A DNA stretch of 11,434 nucleotides from JBBQUP01 sp038212305 (GTDB lineage Bacteria > Bacteroidota > Bacteroidia > Bacteroidales > Marinilabiliaceae), in assembly GCA_038212305.1 (NCBI GenBank), contig JBBQUP010000102.1, positions 1 through 11,434 of the forward strand, written 5' to 3'. Both the position numbers and the translations under genes were made by a program. Under the pieces are notes generated by a model. That model did not search any database. It was not told the origin of the DNA and was given only the letters and a program-made list of their open reading frames with translations. Positions 1 through 7,381 of the stretch are shown here, one piece after another (position 1 is the first letter of the stretch; every line of letters begins with the position of its first letter).

Positions 1-49
1 GTCAACATAACGACCTCAATATAATAGCAATTAGCAAAAAAATATCCAA

Positions 50-165
50 ATGATTACAGTTACCAATGAAAAATCTACAATCCGCTTCAGTAAACTGGCA
101 TCTAAAGTTTAAAAATTACACCTGATGAGTTTTTGAAAACACTATAGGAAATTAAGCGTGTATAA
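50..165 (+). pseudogene. Possible remnant of a small coding sequence
   Basis: An ATG at 50 opens a 20-codon frame (start MITVTNEKST, end KLASKV) stopped at 110-112. A second frame from about 115 reads ITPDEFLKTL, a TAG at 145-147, then EIKRV, and stops at 163-165. Both pieces have protein-like composition (charged helix-like end), so one frameshift plus one nonsense change could join them into a small protein of about 38 residues. I recognise no family. A chance run of short open frames in AT-rich DNA is equally plausible. Confidence 0.2.
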
Positions 166-180
166 TTGTGGCCGGGTTTA

Positions 181-247
181 GTACAACACCAGCTTCAATC
201 AAGGTAGGCGCAAGCGCTACCATTGATCGAAAGCTTAATTGTTGGAG
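181..247. repeat. Long imperfect hairpin, attC-like in outline
   Basis: About 23 base pairs can form in one interrupted stem. Outer arm CAACA (184-188) pairs with TGTTG (240-244). After a small internal loop, AGCTT (191-195) pairs with 231-235, then 198-202 with 223-227, GGTA (203-206) with TACC (218-221), and GCG/CGC closes a CAAG tetraloop. Single bases (207, 222, 230) stay unpaired. It lies 11 bases past the stop of the minus-strand DUF218 gene. No T-run follows the stem on that strand, so it is not a textbook terminator. Read on minus, the ends CTCCAAC and GTTGTAC each differ by one base from the integron attC cores RYYYAAC and GTTRRRY. A plain structured 3' end is the simpler reading. 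Confidence 0.6.
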
Positions 248-257
248 CAACCTTTTT

Positions 258-1013
258 TCATATAAAGCCTTTTAGTTTATAAACAACTAATCCTAACCAC
301 TCTTTTAATATCAAATCCCACATCGAAAGGGTTTGAACCGATGGAATAAGCTGTTCCATGAATGTATTATCTTCGAATTGTTGTAAAGGATCGGTTCCTA
401 ATGGAATTACTTGAAAACCCTGCTTTTCGAAACATCTTTTTGCGCGCGGCATATGCCATAACGAGGTTACCAATACAATGTGCTTTGATCGATTAAGGTG
501 CTTCAATAATTTAGCTGTTTCAATGGCGTTTTCGTTCGTATTTCGCGAGAGTGTATCAAGCAAAATTGGCCTGTTAATCATTTTCGATTCTGATAAATGA
601 TTTAACACTGAAATGGCTTCAGGTTCTTCTTTGATGATAATATTGGAAGTTCCTCCCGATAGCACTATTCTATCTGCCTTTATTCTTTCCGCAACTCTAA
701 TTCCTTGTAACAATCGATCGGAAGCTTGATTAAATCGTGTTCTGTCAGTTGACTGGTTGTGAGCGCAATAGCCTCCAAGTATAACAACTGTTTTAATAAT
801 TGTGTCGTTGGGAAGAGTTGTTATTTCTCCTTCGTACCGCATTATTGTTTTGTTAAACAAATAGGGGTTCGAGAAAATGGTAAGGATCGAGAATCCAATT
901 GTTAGAAATAATGATTTTTTGCGTTTGATAAATAATGCGCAAAGAGCAAGAATTAAAAATAGATTGAAAGGTGATAGTAGAAACGAAACGCCTTTGGATA
1001 AAATGTAAAACAT
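258..1013 (-). CDS. DUF218 (YdcF/SanA/ElyC-type) membrane-anchored protein
   Basis: The 251-residue protein has two hydrophobic N-terminal segments (about 12-29 and 34-50, separated by the basic stretch KRKK) followed by a DUF218 domain. Visible family motifs are VVILGGY (76-82), RFNQASDRLLQG (93-104), LSGG (118-121), SRNTNENA (156-163) and VTSLWHMPRA (182-191). E. coli relatives SanA and ElyC act in envelope integrity and peptidoglycan-precursor metabolism, but the reaction is not established, so only an envelope role is inferred. With two N-terminal membrane segments the catalytic-like domain could face either side; by analogy with ElyC I expect it outside the cytoplasm. Length fits the ElyC-like branch. 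It sits alone: 250 bases and a terminator separate it from the next upstream gene on the same strand. No Shine-Dalgarno sequence is visible. Confidence 0.88.
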   Translation of the reverse strand: MFYILSKGVSFLLSPFNLFLILALCALFIKRKKSLFLTIGFSILTIFSNPYLFNKTIMRYEGEITTLPNDTIIKTVVILGGYCAHNQSTDRTRFNQASDRLLQGIRVAERIKADRIVLSGGTSNIIIKEEPEAISVLNHLSESKMINRPILLDTLSRNTNENAIETAKLLKHLNRSKHIVLVTSLWHMPRAKRCFEKQGFQVIPLGTDPLQQFEDNTFMEQLIPSVQTLSMWDLILKEWLGLVVYKLKGFI

Positions 1014-1205
1014 CTGTCTTGTAGTTGAATAATTTCAAATGTTAAATTACTGTTTTTTATTTGATGTTGTTCGCGATGTTTTAAATGTACCTAATCATTT
1101 AGAGACTCTGGTTTTATTGCCTATTGCCTGCCCATTAACCTGTGAAATGCCTGACAAGAAGCGCAATGATTTAGATTCGATGTTTTTTTACAACCGATTT
1201 TAATG

Positions 1206-1244
1206 AAAAAGTCTATTGAAAAGTTTTTGCTTCCCAATAGACTT
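1206..1244 (-). terminator. Intrinsic terminator after the DUF6588 gene
   Basis: A perfect 10-base inverted repeat, AAGTCTATTG (1209-1218) and CAATAGACTT (1235-1244), encloses a 16-base loop. On the minus strand the stem is followed by a short T-rich run (bases 1208-1206 and beyond). It begins 20 bases after the DUF6588 stop codon, where the end of that transcript is expected. The rest of the 1014-1263 gap holds nothing recognisable. Confidence 0.7.
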
Positions 1245-1263
1245 CAATTTTGTACTTATAATT

Positions 1264-2256
1264 TTATCTAAAACTTAAACCCATACCCGCATTAACAACA
1301 GAGTATTTTCCTAAGCTATAATCCACATGAAAAGCAATTATGCCTAATCGAAGGCGCATACCCACATTCATGTCGAAATTCGAATTTTTATACGATAAAG
1401 AAAATGGGTCAGTCACTTCAGTTTGTCCTGGAATTCCAGAATATTTACCTAACAATCCAAAATCGCTTTTGGCATTGCCATAACCAAAACCAGTATAAAA
1501 AGCTATAACTGGGAAATTTGCACCTACTAATAACCGGCTGGTAAATGCATGACTCTTAATATCTAAATTTGCATCTGTAGTGGTAATAGGATCAATATTT
1601 TTTGGTAAAGGTAATGAGCCAGAAAACTGAGTGATGGCCATTAAAGCTGATACTTGTAAGAATGGTACACGTTTAAAGAATGGCACATAATCTTTTAAGC
1701 TGTGCTTAACTCCAATACCCCATAAACCCACGCTTCCAACGCCAGGCATGCTTACTTTAGGCATGAATCGTCCCATTAATTCGGTGTGAAAAGGTAAACC
1801 AACACCCGCTTGAATCATAGGGGATACAAAATAATTCGAACCAGTTCCGTTTGGAATTTCAAAGCTTGCACCAGTCGGAAATGATGTTTTTGGAGTAAGC
1901 ATTGGCCTGTTTTCCATTTTCCCAGCCATGGTTGGGCCAATTGAAGGTCCTGATGCAACTTCGAAATTTGTTAAACCCAAACTGCTTATATCGTAAGTCT
2001 CAGCCGATGACGGTGCTTTGGTATAACTTCCCATAATGGTAAAGTCGAAACCACCAACTTTATGAACCGAGGCTGAGTTGTACCAGCCCGAATTTAAGTT
2101 AACGCCTAGCATCTCGCCGTAAGGCTGCATATAAGCTTGCGATAGAGTTTTAGCATCGGCTAAGCCGGCTCCTAAAAGGCCAATTACATCTTTTTGTGCA
2201 AACATGGCTCCATGCATAAATAGTAATGCCGAAGCAATTATTAATCCTTTTTTCAT
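1264..2256 (-). CDS. DUF6588 family predicted outer-membrane beta-barrel protein
   Basis: This 330-residue protein starts with a Sec signal peptide (MKKG, a hydrophobic run to about residue 19, then FAQ with cleavage near residues 20-21). The mature part is rich in glycine and aromatic residues in alternating amphipathic strands, and ends GMGLSFR with an aromatic near the C-terminus, as outer-membrane barrels do. The opening YxQPYGEMLGVNLNSGWYNSA-like segment, close to residues 42-63, matches my recollection of the Bacteroidota family DUF6588. The function of that family is unknown; location in the outer membrane is inferred. It starts 15 bases after the stop of the upstream SPOR-like gene on the same strand, so the two probably share a transcript. 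A hairpin terminator lies just downstream. No Shine-Dalgarno sequence precedes the ATG. Confidence 0.8.
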   Translation of the reverse strand: MKKGLIIASALLFMHGAMFAQKDVIGLLGAGLADAKTLSQAYMQPYGEMLGVNLNSGWYNSASVHKVGGFDFTIMGSYTKAPSSAETYDISSLGLTNFEVASGPSIGPTMAGKMENRPMLTPKTSFPTGASFEIPNGTGSNYFVSPMIQAGVGLPFHTELMGRFMPKVSMPGVGSVGLWGIGVKHSLKDYVPFFKRVPFLQVSALMAITQFSGSLPLPKNIDPITTTDANLDIKSHAFTSRLLVGANFPVIAFYTGFGYGNAKSDFGLLGKYSGIPGQTEVTDPFSLSYKNSNFDMNVGMRLRLGIIAFHVDYSLGKYSVVNAGMGLSFR

Positions 2257-2271
2257 AATGATCGATTATAG

Positions 2272-3276
2272 TTAATTAGTTGTTGTTTTAAAAATGAGTG
2301 ATAGTGCTTCTTGAACAGTTATTCGTTCGTTTTTGTTGAAAGCAACCACTATTCCGGTTAAATTATTTTCGCTTATAAATTTTTTTGCATCATCAACGGT
2401 TGCAAACTTTCCTATGGTGTACCTGAACCAATCGTTCGATTTAATAACCATTATATCATTAGGTTTCGAATATAGTTGCGATTTCTGTATGTCGGATATA
2501 GGGGTTTTTGATGCCAAAAGTTGCACCGTTAAAAATACGGAAGTTAAATTGAATTTTTGTGACTCGGGTAGTATAATGGGACTTATAACTGGCAAAGCAG
2601 TGGGTGTTGGAATCGACAATTGAGGTGCAGCAATGCTTGTTGTATTAACAATTGAAACTATTACTATTGTGTCTTTGGGTAAATTTAATAGTGGGGCTGT
2701 TGAATCGGTTGATAATGAGTCAACCGCATTGGTTGTCAACGAACTGTCTAAAAGTGATTCTTGTAGTTTTTCGATGGGTTTACTGGAGTGAATATTTAAA
2801 ATGACATCTGTTAGTTGAATTAATGACTCACTGCATCTGTCTCCAGCTGCTTTAATTAATTCTAACTGTCGCTTCTTTCTAGATGTATTCTCCGCTTTTC
2901 GATACATCTGTTTTCCTTGTCGATAACTTTTGACTGCTTGCTCTATGCTAACATTGTCAGAATTAGATAATTCGTTTGTTTTATTCTCAATTTTGATATG
3001 ATTGTAGTAGGCTGTATAATACAATTTGTAACCTTGCTGATAGTAGGGAGTTGCTCTAATAAGTGCTTTATCAACATGTTTTTGGTTTTCATCAGCACGA
3101 AGTGTAAATTTTTCAGCTTTTGACAATAGTTTTTCAGCTCTTTGGGTTTTTCTTTGTTCTTTAAATTGCAAGTATTCGTAAACTTTATCCTTATTTGGTA
3201 GTTTTATTTGTGCCGAAATATTTGAACCTATCGAAAGCAAAAGGGTTACTATGAGAAGTTTGAGTGTAACGGTCAT
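2272..3276 (-). CDS. Secreted coiled-coil protein with C-terminal SPOR-like domain
   Basis: Residues 1-22 form a signal peptide (hydrophobic LLIVTLLLSIG, cleavage near SAQ at 21-23). Residues 30-75 and 110-160 are charged, alanine/lysine-rich and probably helical or coiled coil. A low-complexity Ser/Thr/Pro linker covers about 165-240. The last 90 residues resemble a Bacteroidetes SPOR domain: VQLLAS (251-256), the core WFRYTIGKF (283-291), an FATVDDAKKF helix, then VVAFNKNERITVQEAL (310-325). SPOR domains bind denuded septal peptidoglycan, so periplasmic peptidoglycan contact is inferred for this protein. The domain is divergent, so this call rests on pattern rather than alignment. It is first in a unit with the DUF6588 barrel gene (15-base gap), suggesting a joint envelope role. 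It diverges from the M3 peptidase gene across a 222-base gap. Confidence 0.75.
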   Translation of the reverse strand: MTVTLKLLIVTLLLSIGSNISAQIKLPNKDKVYEYLQFKEQRKTQRAEKLLSKAEKFTLRADENQKHVDKALIRATPYYQQGYKLYYTAYYNHIKIENKTNELSNSDNVSIEQAVKSYRQGKQMYRKAENTSRKKRQLELIKAAGDRCSESLIQLTDVILNIHSSKPIEKLQESLLDSSLTTNAVDSLSTDSTAPLLNLPKDTIVIVSIVNTTSIAAPQLSIPTPTALPVISPIILPESQKFNLTSVFLTVQLLASKTPISDIQKSQLYSKPNDIMVIKSNDWFRYTIGKFATVDDAKKFISENNLTGIVVAFNKNERITVQEALSLIFKTTTN

Positions 3277-3436
3277 GTTGCCTGAATTAAATTAGTCTAC
3301 TCGAATTTAATTATTTTTTAATTATAATGGTAATAATAACGTGAAATGAGGTGTAAAGGTTGCTATTTTGGCCATATTAATACCTATTTACGCTTGATTA
3401 TTTAAGTTGAAAAATGGTTTTATTCGGTCATTAATA

Positions 3437-3444
3437 TACTTTTG
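3437..3444 (+). promoter_or_regulatory. Candidate Bacteroidota -7 element for the peptidase gene
   Basis: TACTTTTG matches the Bacteroidetes sigma-ABfr consensus TAnnTTTG exactly and lies 54 bases before the peptidase ATG at 3499. A good TTTG -33 box at 19-21 bases upstream is missing; only an ATGG at 3414-3417 is there. Transcription would start near 3451. No matching element was found for the divergent SPOR-like gene. Confidence 0.4.
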
Positions 3445-3498
3445 TTCAAAATCTCATAATTTTATTCTTATAACCTCAGCTAAGTAAATAAACTATAT

Positions 3499-5532
3499 AT
3501 GATCCTTGATTCTTTCAGAAAATTATTCGATTCAGAAACACATTTGCCTCTATTTAAAAGCATTGACGATACAATGTTGCAAAAATATATTGAAGATGCA
3601 ATTGTATCAGCACGGCAAGAACTAGATGAAACTATACAGAGTTCGCAAAATTCAACTTTCGAAAATACAGTAGTTGCAATGGATCGGATTGGATTCTCAT
3701 TGCATTTGATAAGTAATTTATTTTACAATTTAAATCATGCAAATACCAACGAAACAATTCAGCAAACGGCTCGTGCTATATCGCCTTTAATCACTGATTT
3801 TTTTAATGATATTTGGCTGAATGAGAAATTGTTATTTAAAGTAAAAGAAGTCTGGTGTCAGGATAATTCCAATTTGTCTTCGGATCAAACCAAGTTATTG
3901 AATGATACTTATAAATCATTTGCTCGCAGGGGTGCTTTACTTAATGAAAATCAGAAAAGCCGCTATCGCGAGATGACTATTCAGTTAGCAGATTTATCAC
4001 TTCGGTTTGGAGAGAATTTATTGGCGGAAACCAATGGGTTTGAATTATTGATAACTAATAATGAGGATCTGGCTGGTTTACCCGATTCGGTTATTCAGCA
4101 GGCGGAGAAAACGGCTATACAAGCCAATAAATCGGGTTGGATTTTTACGCTTCATTCCCCAAGTTATTTGCCTTTTATGAAGTATGCCGAAAACAGAGCG
4201 TTGCGAAAAAAAATGTTTTTAGCTTATTCGAAAAGAGGAAATCAAAACAATGCTCATAATAATAAAAAAATCATCAATGAAATAGTTTTATTGCGTTTGG
4301 AACTCGCTAATTTATTGGGGTTTGAAACATATGCCGACTTTGTATTGGATGAGCAAATGGCTCAATCCTCTGAACGTGTCAATAGTTTTTTAAACGATTT
4401 GCTAAAAGCATCACTTCCATTTGCTAAAGCCGATGTGGATGAAATAGCCACCTTTGCTAGCAAGTTAGGTTTAAAAGATGCACTTCAAAAATGGGATTTT
4501 GCCTTTTACTCCGAAAAGATCAAGATTCAAAAATATAATGTAGATGATGAAATTGTAAAACCGTATTTGCCACTTGAAGCGGTGGAGAAAAGTATTTTTA
4601 ATTTGGCAAATAAATTATTTGGACTAACGTTTGAAATTCGCAGTCAGACTGCTAGTTATCACCCCGAAGTAAAAGTTTTTAACGTTTTCAACAAAGATCA
4701 TCAAGCAATTGCCATCTTATTATTGGATTATCATGCACGAGCCTCGAAACAAGGAGGGGCATGGATGACATCGTTTAAAGAGCAATTTATTTTTGAAGGT
4801 AAAAACGAGCGTCCAATCGTTTCATTGGTTATGAATTTCTCAAAGGCAATTGGCGATACACCAGCATTGTTAACTTTTCAGGAATTGAGAACTTTCTTGC
4901 ACGAATTTGGACATGGGTTACATGGAATGCTAAGTCAGGTAAACTACATATCTCAGTCGGGAACCAATGTGTATCGCGATTTTGTTGAACTACCCTCGCA
5001 ATTAATGGAAAATTTTGCAACCGAGCCTGAGTGGTTGAGTCGTGTTGCCCGTCATTATCAATCAGGGGAGGTGATGCCATATGAATTAATGATGAAATTA
5101 ATTGAGTGCGACCGTTTTCAAAGTGGTTATGCAACGGTTCGCCAACTTAGTTTTGGGTTTTTAGATATGGCGTGGCATTCATTAGCGAATAAGGACGTAT
5201 TGGAAATTGATCAGTTCGAATTATTCGCAATTTCGCCAACAGAACTACTCCCTCGAATTGATGGAGCATTAATTAGCACTGCGTTTTCGCATGTTTTTGA
5301 TGGTGGTTATGCCGCTGGATATTATGGTTACAAATGGGCTGAGGTATTAGATGCTCACGCCTTCGAAAAATTCAAAGAAGATGGCGTGTTTAATGCATCG
5401 GTGGCTAAATTATATCAACGCACAATTCTTGAAAAGGGAGGATCGGATTACCCAATGAATTTGTATCTAGCTTTTCGAGGTTGTGAACCTGATGTTAAAG
5501 CGTTGTTGCGTCGCGATGGACTAATTGATTAA
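3499..5532 (+). CDS. M3 family zinc oligopeptidase (oligopeptidase A / Dcp-like)
   Basis: The 677-residue protein has the usual length of bacterial M3 peptidases such as OpdA (PrlC) and Dcp. The zinc site is intact: HEFGH at 468-472 gives two histidine ligands and the catalytic glutamate E469, and E497 in DFVELPSQ, exactly 25 residues after the second histidine, fits the third ligand. The C-terminal family block is also present (GGYAAGYYGYKWAEVLDAHAF), containing the substrate-contacting tyrosines. There is no signal peptide, so it should work in the cytoplasm, cleaving short peptides during protein turnover or signal-peptide clean-up. Endo- versus dipeptidyl specificity cannot be read from motifs, so I give no symbol. 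The gene is alone on its strand here; its last 12 bases overlap the 3' end of the convergent epimerase gene. Confidence 0.95.
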   Translation: MILDSFRKLFDSETHLPLFKSIDDTMLQKYIEDAIVSARQELDETIQSSQNSTFENTVVAMDRIGFSLHLISNLFYNLNHANTNETIQQTARAISPLITDFFNDIWLNEKLLFKVKEVWCQDNSNLSSDQTKLLNDTYKSFARRGALLNENQKSRYREMTIQLADLSLRFGENLLAETNGFELLITNNEDLAGLPDSVIQQAEKTAIQANKSGWIFTLHSPSYLPFMKYAENRALRKKMFLAYSKRGNQNNAHNNKKIINEIVLLRLELANLLGFETYADFVLDEQMAQSSERVNSFLNDLLKASLPFAKADVDEIATFASKLGLKDALQKWDFAFYSEKIKIQKYNVDDEIVKPYLPLEAVEKSIFNLANKLFGLTFEIRSQTASYHPEVKVFNVFNKDHQAIAILLLDYHARASKQGGAWMTSFKEQFIFEGKNERPIVSLVMNFSKAIGDTPALLTFQELRTFLHEFGHGLHGMLSQVNYISQSGTNVYRDFVELPSQLMENFATEPEWLSRVARHYQSGEVMPYELMMKLIECDRFQSGYATVRQLSFGFLDMAWHSLANKDVLEIDQFELFAISPTELLPRIDGALISTAFSHVFDGGYAAGYYGYKWAEVLDAHAFEKFKEDGVFNASVAKLYQRTILEKGGSDYPMNLYLAFRGCEPDVKALLRRDGLID

Positions 5533-6408
5533 CTGATCAATGGCTTTTGAAGCCGTTGGAAGCTCAAAATCAAATCCATCGTTTATCAAGCGAAGAGGGT
5601 TGGCATTTTGACCTTGGGTTAAAACTGTTTCAGCTTCGCCGTATAGCAGTTTTAATAGCCATTTGGGAACTGTAAAAAAATAGGGACGATGAATTTTTGT
5701 TGCCAGTAACTTTGTAAATTCCTGATTAATTATTGGATTTGGAGCGGTTAAGTTGTAAATTCCTTTGCAATTAGGGTTGTTAATTACGTACCAATAGGCC
5801 CTCAGTAAATCGTTTACATGAATAAACGGAAACCATTGAAAACCATCTGCAATTTTACCTCCAACAAAAAAATTCATCGGTTTAATAATCTTAGGGAATG
5901 CACCATTGTTTTTTGCTAATACAACTCCTAGTCTAAAAATAATTAATCGAACGTCGCTAAATTGCATAATATTGGTAGCTTCTGCTTCCCAAGCCCGACA
6001 AACATCTCCTAAAAAATCATTAGCTAATCGATCCGAAAATTCATCATGCGAATCAATAGGTTCATAAATACCAACTGCCGAAGTGCTAATAAAGGTAGTT
6101 GGTTTAGTATCCATTTTAGCTATTGCATCAACTAAACAACGGGTCGTATTTATTCGACTATTAAAAATTTCACTTTTATAATTGGGTGTCCATCGCTTTA
6201 AAATAGTTGCTCCAGATAAATTTATCACTATCTCACAACCTTTAATAAGAGATGCCACATGTGCAGATCCTTTGGCAATATCTCGTCGTTGAATGGGAAC
6301 AATTTGATACATATTGTTTTTGAAAAATTGGCTCAGTGAATTACCAATAAACCCTGTGGAGCCTGAGATTGCAATTTTATTTGTTTTATTATTTAATGAT
6401 GGCGCCAT
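5521..6408 (-). CDS. TIGR01777 family epimerase-like protein (SDR39U1 type)
   Basis: This 295-residue extended SDR protein begins with the NAD(P)-binding Rossmann motif GSTGFIG (16-22), followed by INLSGATILKRW (62-73), STSAVGIY (108-115), DFLGDVCRAWEAEA (131-144), FRLGVVLAKNNGA (158-170) and NLTAPNPIINQEF (219-231), all in the order typical of TIGR01777 proteins (E. coli YfcH, human SDR39U1). The C-terminal DUF1731-like part is present (VLTQGQNANPLRL, then GFDFELPTASKAI). Substrate and physiological role of the family are not known; a nucleotide-sugar or similar epimerase/reductase is only inferred. It is downstream of cdaA on the same strand but separated by a 228-base gap holding a structured repeat, so shared transcription is doubtful. 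The tail overlaps the peptidase gene. Confidence 0.9.
   Translation of the reverse strand: MAPSLNNKTNKIAISGSTGFIGNSLSQFFKNNMYQIVPIQRRDIAKGSAHVASLIKGCEIVINLSGATILKRWTPNYKSEIFNSRINTTRCLVDAIAKMDTKPTTFISTSAVGIYEPIDSHDEFSDRLANDFLGDVCRAWEAEATNIMQFSDVRLIIFRLGVVLAKNNGAFPKIIKPMNFFVGGKIADGFQWFPFIHVNDLLRAYWYVINNPNCKGIYNLTAPNPIINQEFTKLLATKIHRPYFFTVPKWLLKLLYGEAETVLTQGQNANPLRLINDGFDFELPTASKAIDQLIN
5524..5541. terminator. Small dyad at the convergent gene ends
   Basis: ATTGAT (5524-5529) and ATCAAT (5536-5541) form a 6-base stem with a 6-base loop across the overlapping ends of the peptidase and epimerase genes. It could serve both strands as a weak terminator, but it is AT-rich and lacks a T-run, so this is a tentative call. 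Confidence 0.25.
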
Positions 6409-6456
6409 TGCATTTGTTATAGTTTCAAATAGTCTATTATATGGAGAATTTTATTC

Positions 6457-6483
6457 ATTCAATCAAAAACTATTTGATTGAAT
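6457..6483. repeat. Perfect 11-bp inverted repeat upstream of the epimerase gene
   Basis: ATTCAATCAAA (6457-6467) and TTTGATTGAAT (6473-6483) are exact reverse complements around the 5-base loop AACTA. It ends six bases before the 151-bp repeat and 49 bases before the epimerase start. It could be an operator, an mRNA leader hairpin, or a weak terminator of cdaA read-through; neither strand shows a good T-run after it. Confidence 0.6.
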
Positions 6484-6488
6484 AGACC

Positions 6489-6639
6489 TAAGTCCACTGC
6501 GAAAAGTCTGAGTTCATTGATTTTCAACTTCTTTACCCCCTGACTCCTAAAGAGGAATGCGTTGAAAATCAATAAATTTTTCAAAGTCCCCTTCAGGGGA
6601 TCTAGGGGTTTTTGACTTTTCGGAGTAAACTCAGACTTA
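6489..6639. mobile_element. MITE/REP-like structured intergenic repeat, 151 bp, no coding content
   Basis: The two ends are imperfect inverted repeats. TAAGTC (6489-6494) mirrors GACTTA (6634-6639), and ACTGCGAAAAGTC (6496-6508) mirrors GACTTTTCGGAGT (6614-6626) with one mismatch; the right arm has six more bases (TGAGTT on its complement) between these blocks. Inside are a perfect 13-base inverted repeat (6516-6528 with 6561-6573) and a GC-rich hairpin TCCCCT/AGGGGA (6587-6600) followed by AGGGGTTTTT. Palindromes of the type AGTCCCCTTCAGGGGA are, from memory, widespread in Bacteroidota intergenic DNA. No transposase is present, so movement would need a partner in trans. The right end forms the cdaA stop codon. 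An open frame crossing it on minus (6459-6662) is a by-product. Confidence 0.65.
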
Positions 6640-7380
6640 AAAATGTTGAAGATATTTTTCAAGTTCGCTAGTAGTTATGTTTTCAAAATAATCGTTATTA
6701 ATAAAAAATGTAATCTCTCCGCGTTCTTCAGATACAGCAATTGAGCAGGCATCGGTCGATTCGGTTATTCCCATAGCAGCCCTGTGTCGCAGTCCCATGT
6801 GAGCTGGCAAGGAGTAATTCTGAGAAACTGGCAAAATACATGCAGCGGCAACTATTCTATCGCCTTGTATGATAATAGCTCCATCGTGTAGAGGATTGTT
6901 TTTGAAAAATATGCTTTCAATCAACATGCTACTTATGTTTGCATCAATTTTGTCTCCTGTTTCAATCATGTCGTTCAACGATGCTTCTTTAGTAATCACT
7001 ATTAATGCTCCCGTTTTCGATTTAGCAAAACTCTCAATCGATTTAATGAGTTGATTAATAAAACGCTGATGGTCTGAAACCTTGTTTTCGGTATAATATA
7101 GTTTGTACTTTGTTCCAAGATGCAGAAAAAATCGACGAATTTCTTGTTGGAAGACGATGATAAGTGCCAGAACACCTACATTCACAAAGTTGTCGAGTAT
7201 GCTGCCCGACAAGTCCATTTTCAGCGCCTTTATCATTAGCCAAAAAATAACGAAAGCAAAAAGCCCTATTAATATGTTGAGTGCAATAGTCCCTTTAACC
7301 ATGGTGTACAGCTTGTACATCAAAAAGGCAACTAATACAATATCAATAATATCAATTAATCTAAACTCTAAAAACGACAT
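6637..7380 (-). CDS. cdaA: CdaA-type diadenylate cyclase (c-di-AMP synthase)
   Basis: This 247-residue membrane enzyme should condense two ATP into cyclic di-AMP. Three hydrophobic N-terminal segments (about 10-27, 30-52, 62-78) precede the DAC (DisA_N) domain. Its two signature motifs are intact: DGA at 166-168 (in NPLHDGAIII) and RHRAA at 198-202 (in MGLRHRAAMGI), and GEITFF closes the domain. Length and layout fit CdaA (also called DacA) rather than DisA. The ATG lies one base after the folP stop codon, so the two genes are surely co-transcribed and perhaps translationally linked; the ATG has no Shine-Dalgarno sequence of its own. No cdaR or glmM, the Firmicutes partners, is nearby. The TAA stop is supplied by the end of the adjacent repeat, so the last residues may differ from those of relatives. 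In other bacteria c-di-AMP controls potassium/osmolyte transport and cell-wall balance. Confidence 0.95.
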   Translation of the reverse strand: MSFLEFRLIDIIDIVLVAFLMYKLYTMVKGTIALNILIGLFAFVIFWLMIKALKMDLSGSILDNFVNVGVLALIIVFQQEIRRFFLHLGTKYKLYYTENKVSDHQRFINQLIKSIESFAKSKTGALIVITKEASLNDMIETGDKIDANISSMLIESIFFKNNPLHDGAIIIQGDRIVAAACILPVSQNYSLPAHMGLRHRAAMGITESTDACSIAVSEERGEITFFINNDYFENITTSELEKYLQHF

Positions 7381-7381
7381 G

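Noticed and set aside
181..247. Calling a true integron cassette here
   Set aside because: Both core sites deviate from consensus, there is only one candidate site, no integrase is in the window, and a DUF218 gene is a usual chromosomal gene.
2333..2623. 96-codon open frame on plus opposite the SPOR-like gene
   Set aside because: Composition is unlike a protein family and it is fully covered by a gene with signal peptide and domain evidence.
4829..5134. Open frame of 101 codons antisense to the M3 peptidase
   Set aside because: It covers the conserved zinc-site region of the peptidase, so codon constraints explain the lack of stops; no signal for expression.
5542..5554. GGCTT-TTG-AAGCC hairpin after the peptidase stop, possible terminator
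   Set aside because: It lies inside the epimerase coding sequence, the stem is 5 bases and no T-run follows.
6459..6662. 67-codon open frame on minus between cdaA and the epimerase gene
   Set aside because: It runs through the inverted repeats and hairpin of the 151-bp element and overlaps the cdaA 3' end; no protein family is visible.
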